Origin: Symbiodinium natans
Taxonomy: Eukaryota > Sar > Dinophyceae > Suessiales > Symbiodiniaceae
Length of the DNA stretch: 64,000 nucleotides
Assembly: GCA_905221605.1 (NCBI GenBank)
Contig: CAJNDS010000234.1
Coordinates: forward strand, 127,747-191,746
Direction: 5' to 3'
Shown: positions 59,801 to 64,000 of the stretch, in pieces
How positions within the stretch are numbered: the first letter of the stretch is position 1
How the letters are laid out: each line of letters opens with the position of its first letter
Made by a program: the position numbers and the translations under genes
The notes under the pieces: generated by a model
What the model saw: only the letters and a program-made list of their open reading frames with translations
Databases searched by the model: none
What the model was told of the DNA's origin: nothing

Positions 59801-60864
59801 CGGTGTGGCCATCGGAACCATCGAGAACGACCGGAGCCGAGCTCAGGGAGTCGTTGGTGAATGCGACAACTGTCGTCATGGCCCCGCCACCAACCGGTCT
59901 CGGGTTACCAGCTTCCTTTTCACACAGCTCGTGGAACCAGCTGGCTGCCGAGCAGAACGTCTTGAGGGCGGTCCACGACATGTACAGGACTCACAGGTCT
60001 TGGATGTCCGAGATCACGAACCTGCGAGCCGAGTGTTACTCCGAAGGACGTGAACAGCCGCCGTACCTGAAGCCCGATCCAACAGGCACGGTGTTTCCTC
60101 CGGCATTGAATTCGCACCCGCCTTGGGTGAATGTTCAACGTCAACATCCCGCAGGGCCTGCATCCCCATCCGTTCCGGAAGGGCCGGCTCCTTTCGTGGA
60201 AGAGGATCATCCTGCCAACAGATCGACGTCTACGCCATCACCAAGACAGGCAACGGGCGCATCCTTTGTCGAAGCAAGAGGTGAATCCGCCAAGAGGCAG
60301 CGGGGACCGGAGGATGTCCGCTCCGCGGCATCCCAACCGGGAACCGCGGCCAGTTCTTCCGATCCTCGGGGAGCTGAGCCAACTGCCCAACCAGAAGGAG
60401 AACCCGATGAAGTTCGCTGGTATCTGGATCCTACTCCCGATGGGTACATGGAGAAGTTCGTCAAGTTCCAATCCAGACATCGCGTGCAGCTGGGTACAAC
60501 CATCATCGTACACAAAGATGATCCTACAGATGTCCTACCCGCACGTGATCAGACACCCAAGATCAACGGGAAATTTGGAACCAGCAGCGAGCAAGTTTAC
60601 CTTCGGCGCGTCACCACACACCTTGCCAAGCTCTACGGGATGAGCCAGTCGAATCGCGCAGGTGCGTTTCACATGGCAACATTCATGAAGAAAGGGGATG
60701 TGGAGTGGCTACGACTTTACAAGGTGCTGTACGAGAAGGTTTTCTTGTGCACAATCCGTCAGCTACCAACTCCTGGCACAATGTTTGCGGCGGTCATGCA
60801 ATCCACGGCTACGGGAGAGCTGGGAATTTTCCACTTCAACAGCAGCCCGGAGCAGCCTTGTTGA
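53713..60864 (+). CDS. copia reverse transcriptase - RNase H - C-terminal extension (open frame reads through into the next protein)
   Basis: Open from the TGA at 53710-53712 to TGA 60862-60864, no natural start. Reverse transcriptase spans about 54580-55550 with YVDD at 55225-55236. RNase H spans about 55890-56340: ADAD (55903-55914), STPEAE (E at 56041), FYDDNQ (56140-56154). An extension of about 750 residues follows to about 58640. It contains MIIEFCCSKDSSLG (57931) and SLPCTGGS (58120-58143), then FELPKTCLCWSWPEV. These resemble the cofactor-binding loop, the Pro-Cys motif and the E-N-V-like motif of cytosine-5 methyltransferases. Methyltransferase capture by dinoflagellate copia elements has been reported, but this assignment is tentative. 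After 58640 the frame crosses a hairpin-rich linker and enters an unrelated protein. Confidence 0.75.
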   Translation, partial: RCQSPQIGDSILDSAGSVPQSEGVPDVASDPPSSKRETKRGTPPKTVSEPPDGKGEPASSSRGPTGRSIPDIDETDPAFIIAKLKEAGLIGPEPEFWKFGTPGDGRVYINDDGEPCKIDKRGAPFKIGSDGRRLLPSTRPKGKFTPEEWRKLGSEGRKIELKKIKKVEEKEAKKARKKEAKEKKKGKEHKDALVASLEALLPKVVPAEKIDLDFRAGTTTGWTWCEEQVTQIATEMFLDDVLPALPSELAEFGLRAPRMPCVSSTKEKHREKLACAAPCFNAMVTRPVNRKEMYENPKAMEAFMKEWKGLWDQEVFDFSQVREYDDVVREAKKSNAKVHMARVHGLIYEKNYQLKEGDPARKFKGRGVLLGDQVKDQNMEAALFQDLGNSPATFDASRWADFYGCLPGNDVQMADAIQAYIQAKLTGTPCWVELPDEAWHPSVNRRKFRRPVCRLVKALYGHPDAGTMWEQHCHTAVQKMGFAPVGEEWPSLYFHAGMKLLLVIYVDDLKLAGPAENLPKGWNMLRKELRLEEETPLGLYLGCRISKGEAKLHDNTKVRTVTYDMETYLEMTVQKYCETTGFPVDKFKKVPSPSPVEETKNHPARAPCHPGAASHRCQWCGHTMPVDKGGRLLPPPPVPKGPQETELDEADRGTLAPHAASILMKLLYAARICRFDLLRSINNLARRITKWSKKEDAALHHLMCYVHQSKGHKMIGWVGDSMDATSIGLYADADYAGCGESLRSTSGAHMHIQGPHTRFPLAGVSKRQGCASHSTPEAEIVAADYAMSRIGIPAITLWRLIGGKDPNFVFYDDNQTMIGVVRTGKNPTMRHLERSHGICIAWMHEVFQKGYVSLAYEVTAKMAADIHTKAFKDHVSWAHACQLINIMPPTMLSSVEVMDMMKATHQQSADEKGQQHYSFKNEVPCFPYTQTPILPQELYRAGLSSKEGVQETDSTDPILVVKFPRMLRGVPSALRPGKYLRSTWILREGQWHRIEDEVPIPSEPQKFDRYVERAVFQYHFQRGSAATTRVHRTASPAVSASSLPDCSRCRVRDSPALCRQVCDLVVRAAHGGYGGVFRAGSEGMGGDLNEIPALESTVIAVARAAKEADFPQSTFVPEFIEVTRAETGNHEVVFQDKHGKEMFKARGDSLSGAVGFSMTIKASEVGSSSPRVWLLVGLEEDNWWQTYAPPDVNIVCVPEADARGAYQYCKDIIKWSFKDRRNVLFIGAGALNRASWLDVDPRERFYEDRGVVDYPWGEIIDLVFEARKKGATTIVEVPDKPKFRKSAQYKNIVECMKWERFTIADCCHGRRICVPQGSGAPNIMYVNEATEFLIHGLKAPESMKDVCGMQHHHASRETVETHGDEFGKRTSKVSRLLLKMLSERDTKVGDPKACSSVEKLPSGKDRMIIEFCCSKDSSLGKSSSATRGAHVMRVHEALQAQTKACESNILKEAERFRKSNPKCPILVFASLPCTGGSNWIKVNEMGGETEKGKEHRKKFRDLLKALKRLLRKLAVFSPKIAFELPKTCLCWSWPEVQALIKQHSLRVARIDGCMMGVVDKDGIPLLKAWCIATNVSTMLNLKGVTCDNTHEHGTPRGQALKEAGNYTPHMAKLLHNAWRDEARNIRRGSAQSVHVAASCVLVHVSLRCSKSQVQHEFQGTCIIVCPTPGIGFGSSDPNPKCSEGFGSAGSDLHLGKGLGSAGPRTSMDGQQQRPIPPHVPWSRPQDLFSLPYQRSGINIPVGNGMTALRTTCHALRSLRGQPLPGRLEQGMVATNANIAAWVEFGVPAILLAAVAAPSSPYGFPEVRVRELFRGVVESLLPARSAESYKTVLSHVTTFIKVVKTAISTDSTRQVLQELLDHVIEIDLFKNIDMFVDVLVQDAEQGRLDPQYPCLTVVTMDGYLDPNVICRTVVTKSPWIYVTRYNDWMRLNSYFRENLPNRREGLPCMLLTQDFWDLLELIWSMAKQVGYCLRSHNQVAEHTQMNVWDLIEIVVDPPENVSAAVAHAVNSLQGLSVALHTAHEYLNDSRTVWPSEPSRTTGAELRESLVNATTVVMAPPPTGLGLPASFSHSSWNQLAAEQNVLRAVHDMYRTHRSWMSEITNLRAECYSEGREQPPYLKPDPTGTVFPPALNSHPPWVNVQRQHPAGPASPSVPEGPAPFVEEDHPANRSTSTPSPRQATGASFVEARGESAKRQRGPEDVRSAASQPGTAASSSDPRGAEPTAQPEGEPDEVRWYLDPTPDGYMEKFVKFQSRHRVQLGTTIIVHKDDPTDVLPARDQTPKINGKFGTSSEQVYLRRVTTHLAKLYGMSQSNRAGAFHMATFMKKGDVEWLRLYKVLYEKVFLCTIRQLPTPGTMFAAVMQSTATGELGIFHFNSSPEQPC
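58831..60864 (+). CDS. Unrecognised long protein, segment 1
   Basis: ATG at 58831 (MDGQQQRPIPPHVPWSRPQD) in the same open frame as the upstream extension. About 678 codons to TGA 60864: mainly helical segments, a Pro/Ser/Glu-rich stretch (about 60100-60410), then a globular part with TTHLAKLYGMSQSN. No family recognised. It may be Gag-like, given the zinc knuckle further on. Coding continues in another frame, so the stop is probably not the true end. Confidence 0.5.
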   Translation: MDGQQQRPIPPHVPWSRPQDLFSLPYQRSGINIPVGNGMTALRTTCHALRSLRGQPLPGRLEQGMVATNANIAAWVEFGVPAILLAAVAAPSSPYGFPEVRVRELFRGVVESLLPARSAESYKTVLSHVTTFIKVVKTAISTDSTRQVLQELLDHVIEIDLFKNIDMFVDVLVQDAEQGRLDPQYPCLTVVTMDGYLDPNVICRTVVTKSPWIYVTRYNDWMRLNSYFRENLPNRREGLPCMLLTQDFWDLLELIWSMAKQVGYCLRSHNQVAEHTQMNVWDLIEIVVDPPENVSAAVAHAVNSLQGLSVALHTAHEYLNDSRTVWPSEPSRTTGAELRESLVNATTVVMAPPPTGLGLPASFSHSSWNQLAAEQNVLRAVHDMYRTHRSWMSEITNLRAECYSEGREQPPYLKPDPTGTVFPPALNSHPPWVNVQRQHPAGPASPSVPEGPAPFVEEDHPANRSTSTPSPRQATGASFVEARGESAKRQRGPEDVRSAASQPGTAASSSDPRGAEPTAQPEGEPDEVRWYLDPTPDGYMEKFVKFQSRHRVQLGTTIIVHKDDPTDVLPARDQTPKINGKFGTSSEQVYLRRVTTHLAKLYGMSQSNRAGAFHMATFMKKGDVEWLRLYKVLYEKVFLCTIRQLPTPGTMFAAVMQSTATGELGIFHFNSSPEQPC

Positions 60865-61454
60865 CGGCTGGACTGAGAAAGTTCAGCGCTTCCATTCGTC
60901 AGGCAAGTACCCCCGATGTCACAGCGGTGCGATCCAGCAAAACAATCATCCTGGCTGACTTCGAGGTGTGGACGAAAACCAAGAACCGCTTGACCTACAC
61001 GATGGCCAGCAAGCTCCAAGAAAAGGGATGGTATGATGCCCATTCGTACTGCCAGACCGTTGATGAAAGCCTCGATCCACTCCTACCTGAAGGATTCCAA
61101 GTCGTTGCCACCAAAGCCAGAGATGCAGTCCGAGAATGGAGAGGTCCCGGGCAGAGCATCGACGTCACCGCGCACGTCTACTTGTCGTTCAGAGCCATCA
61201 ACGATCTCCTGGTTTGGGAGCATGGCAATGCGACTCCCGAGAACATGCGAAAGTGGTTCGTCGATCCAATCATGGACTTGTCAGACCTTCTGCAACGTGC
61301 CGTGATTGTGACCCTCAACGACGATCCCCGTTTCATCGGGAAGGACGTTGGTGCAGCGATGCCATGGGCTGCCATCGATTGGATCGCAGTGGAGCTCCGA
61401 GCAAGGGGATGCATTGTTTCACGTCATCACTGCTGTGGGCTCGAATTGCTGTGA
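60780..61454 (+). CDS. Unrecognised long protein, segment 2 (frame -1 of segment 1)
   Basis: Continues segment 1 after a frame change between about 60780 and 60862; the frame itself is open from at least 60705. Reads LLTAGLRKFSASIRQASTPD ... AVREWRGPGQSIDVTAHVYL ... AIDWIAVELRA and stops at 61452-61454, while coding goes on in another frame from about 61405. Confidence 0.5.
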   Translation, partial: NVCGGHAIHGYGRAGNFPLQQQPGAALLTAGLRKFSASIRQASTPDVTAVRSSKTIILADFEVWTKTKNRLTYTMASKLQEKGWYDAHSYCQTVDESLDPLLPEGFQVVATKARDAVREWRGPGQSIDVTAHVYLSFRAINDLLVWEHGNATPENMRKWFVDPIMDLSDLLQRAVIVTLNDDPRFIGKDVGAAMPWAAIDWIAVELRARGCIVSRHHCCGLELL

Positions 61455-62615
61455 CTCTCCACAAGGGCAGCGACAATTTCCGGATCAATCCGGAGGAGAT
61501 GCATTTGGCGGTGGCGGCATTCGACAAACATTTGCTGCAAGAAAAGATCATCACGCTTTGCATGGCACCCCCAGAGAGCATGGGCGATTGCGAACCTCTT
61601 TTGGATTCCGTGAACATGGAGACTGCGGATGCGAAGGCGGTCTTTGCACCGTCGAGCAGCGACGACGTTCGGACCGCGTCGGCCAATGATGACACGCAAG
61701 AACGACATCAACGAGTCGTGGAGAGGGCATCGGAGCTTGAGGGCATCCGCGGAGGCGTGGACATGACTTGGGTGGATGCGGACATCGCCATGGTCAGCCC
61801 AGAACCGTTCTACGACGGTGAAACCTACTGGATTGACATCGAGGGCCTCATCAGCAAGCATCCCACTGCCCCGAGTGGCCAATTCCATGTGTGTCAGGCA
61901 TGCGTCGACGAGTTCAACAAGCTGAAGAACTCCTTCCAAGGCGAGTTCGGACCAATCCAATCTCCAGCGTATTGTCCCTTCTGTTCGCTCAAAGCAATGT
62001 GGGACAAGGACTATGGCGTCAACAAATGGGAGGAGGTTCGGAAGTCAGAACGCCATGCTGCAGGGTGCGCCATATTTGCTCAGAAACATGACTTTGTGTA
62101 CCAGGATGGATCCCCAGTGATTCCCAAAGAGGATTTCAAATCGTACATCTTTGCATGCTCGAAGGTCGCGTACACCAACTATGGCAAAATCGTCTCGTCC
62201 TCGGCTGGGTTGCGCTTGAACACCAAACAAGCCAGCGAATACACCAGATGGGCGAAGGGGAGACGGTTGTCGTGGGACTTCGGGTACACGGTGGACGGCA
62301 TGGCCTGCCTCTTGCCCTTGTACGATGCAGGCAACGCAGCCTATGCTGGCTTCCTCCATAGCATCTTCGATCAGGACGAGGTCAAAGGCATGTACAATGG
62401 CAATGCCGACCCGGCCGCCGAGCTCATGGGAGACACCCTGGAGGTTGCGCTCGGCATCCTGACAATCGCATGCAGGTATCCTTCGGCATTCGAAGCCTGG
62501 GGATCGTACGAAGATCATCTCGCTTGTCTTCGAGGAATCGAACGGTCTTTCTATCGGTTTGCTGCAGCGGAGGCGGTGCGAATTACTGCCGTGGAGAATC
62601 GAAAACGTCGTTTTT
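61405..62615 (+). CDS. Unrecognised long protein, segment 3 (zinc-finger-like Cys/His cluster)
   Basis: Frame open 61136-63013, but protein-like only from about 61405 (LLWARIAVTLHKGSDNFRIN) to about 62610. Contains HVCQACVDEF ... AYCPFCSLKAMW ... ERHAAGC (61887-62070), a C-x2-C / C-x2-C / H-x3-C cluster likely to bind zinc. A run of five T at 62611-62615 marks the likely site of the next frame change: one more T would join VENRKRRF smoothly to FRANDAETIQQI. Confidence 0.5.
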
Positions 62616-64000
62616 CCGGGCAAATGATGCAGAGACGATTCAGCAGATCATGGAGTACGAGAACACTTTACTCCAAGGAGAATGGCATGCGGTCCTTGTC
62701 GATCGAGTCCTGCCAATTGAGGAGCCAGTCCTCGGAACCCTTTCTCCGGAAGATCAACGACCTGAAGAGTTCTCCGCAGCACCCGTCCCCAGTGCAGAAC
62801 CTCGTGGTGGAGAACCAGAAGGTGAAGATCAAGCCCATGAAGGGGAAGCGCTCGGATCCTCCGGCGTGGAACCTGAGGGGCAGGAAGATGATGATATGGG
62901 CGTGCCCGAGGCAAGCTCTATCCCCACCATGCAAGAACCGAACGAGACCGAGCTGGGTGAGATATCGCGTCCTTGTGAAGGTTACGTCCGAGCACTCAAT
63001 GCCCTACGCATAACCGCTGGTATGCAACCACCCAGCATGTGCCTTGCTTGCGGCAACTATGGCCACAACACCCGAAATTGCGAAGCAAATGGGGGGTACA
63101 ACGCTCTGGTGGTGAACGAAGCATTCAGCATCATTGGGAAAAGCCTGGCTAAGATGCACAAGTCAAGCAGTACGCCACCAACAGAGATTTTCCAGAGATG
63201 GGCAGAGAAGAATTTGCGAGATGCCGCTCGCGCTCCGCAAGTACCAGGAACCGCTTCGGATACTCCGGGTGGGGATGGGGAAAGCGTCGAGCCTGGAGCT
63301 GCAGCGTCTTCGGAGGACTCCAGAGGCCCGCTGCCAAGACGGCGTCAAGCATCAATCTCAGTTGAGGACCCTACAGTGGTCGTGATCGAAGTCGATGAAG
63401 AACCAGAAGAGGCTGCGACAAGAATGCTTCGACCCAAACGCAGGCCCCAACCGAGACCTGATCTTCCAGAGCCCAAAGCTGCGCCAGCTCCTAGGCGGTG
63501 GATTGCGAACAACGCCGGCAATGCTCGTTCATTCGTCGAGATTCGCTACCACGAGCCGAAGTCTTGCCTTGACATCATCAAGTCCATCGAGGACGTATCG
63601 TGGGTCGGCGGGCAGAGCATCTACGAGATCGGATTACAATCGCAGGATGCAACGCGCCGATTGATTGAGCAGGAGGTTGGAGGAGACGTTGCAACACACC
63701 CTCTCCGAAGCGACATCGATGAGTATCCCTCCTCGAACGTGGGGTACGTGAACATCGGCAAGCTGGTCATCGGAGGGGACCTCCGTCTCCTACCGATCAA
63801 GGGTGCAAGATTCGCTCACAGGCATTTCTCAGCCCTGGTTCCCGCGACTTCCTCCAATGACAACCATCGCAATCGGGATTATCATCGCAGGATCAAATCC
63901 CTGGGCTATGATGTGCAACGTTTGCTTAGGCACCGCCTAGCAAACAGAGAAACGAATTACATGCACAATCAGCTCCCGACAATCCCGTGCGACACCGGAG
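62611..64000 (+). CDS. Unrecognised long protein, segment 4 (CCHC zinc knuckle), runs off the window
   Basis: Open without stop to 64000. Acidic Pro/Glu-rich linker, then CLACGNYGHNTRNC (63040-63081), a canonical C-x2-C-x4-H-x4-C knuckle as in retroelement Gag proteins. Next come another acidic linker, a basic Pro/Arg stretch and a globular part (WIANNAGNARSFVEIRYHEP; YVNIGKLVIGGDLRLLPIKG). The last residues seen are IPCDTG. The knuckle suggests nucleic-acid binding, perhaps Gag of a second retroelement; this is inference. Confidence 0.55.

Noticed and set aside
61136-61404. First 90 codons of the frame at 61136 as coding
   Set aside because: Arg/His/Ser-rich shadow of the segment 2 frame; protein-like sequence starts only near 61405.
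63980-64000. CDTG at the window edge as a second retropepsin active site
   Set aside because: Only three residues at the very end with no flanking hydrophobic pattern visible; cannot be judged.

Overview
The window looks like dinoflagellate nuclear DNA. Four things point that way: TTTAGGG/CCCTAAA telomere-type repeats scattered through the first 47 kb; introns with GT, GC or GA donors and acceptors that are always AG followed by G; a large Ty1/copia-type retroelement with CCCH fingers; and long low-complexity introns. There is no bacterial gene organisation. The species cannot be told from the sequence.

About 0-45 kb. At first sight this is only degenerate telomere-like repeat with short GC-rich islands. 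When the islands are translated on the + strand, many prove to be tiny exons (36-130 nt) that join in phase. They encode a terminal nucleotidyltransferase / poly(A)-polymerase-like protein (TUTase family). Gene 1 contributes only its last five exons (286-4625) and ends in TGA. Gene 2 is represented by its catalytic and central domains (twelve exons, 22175-44981, plus a possible earlier one at 19200) and has no visible C-terminal exons. Most introns begin with TTTAGGG repeats just inside the donor and end with CCCTAAA repeats just inside the acceptor, so the intron ends could pair in the RNA. Several families of foldback (MITE-like) elements lie in the introns and intergenic DNA, called A, B, C, C', D, E and F here. 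There are also local tandem arrays of mutant telomere units, a 2.3-kb element nested between the arms of an A element, long palindromes, and a duplicated ~0.8-kb segment. The second copy of that segment abuts an intronic gene for a zinc-binding/F-box-like protein (41674-43032).

47.4-58.7 kb. A Ty1/copia-like retroelement on the + strand: coiled-coil Gag, two CCCH fingers, DTG protease, HHCC and integrase (47759-53470). An in-frame TAA and a frame change follow, then reverse transcriptase, RNase H and a long C-terminal extension with a methyltransferase-like segment. No LTR was recognised.

58.8-64 kb. A second, unrecognised long protein starts at ATG 58831. It is spread over three frame changes, carries a CCHC zinc knuckle at 63040-63081, and runs off the window. 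All four frame changes in 53-63 kb go in the same direction, as single-base losses would. Twelve copies of a small GC-rich hairpin with covarying stem bases lie in the 47-63 kb half.
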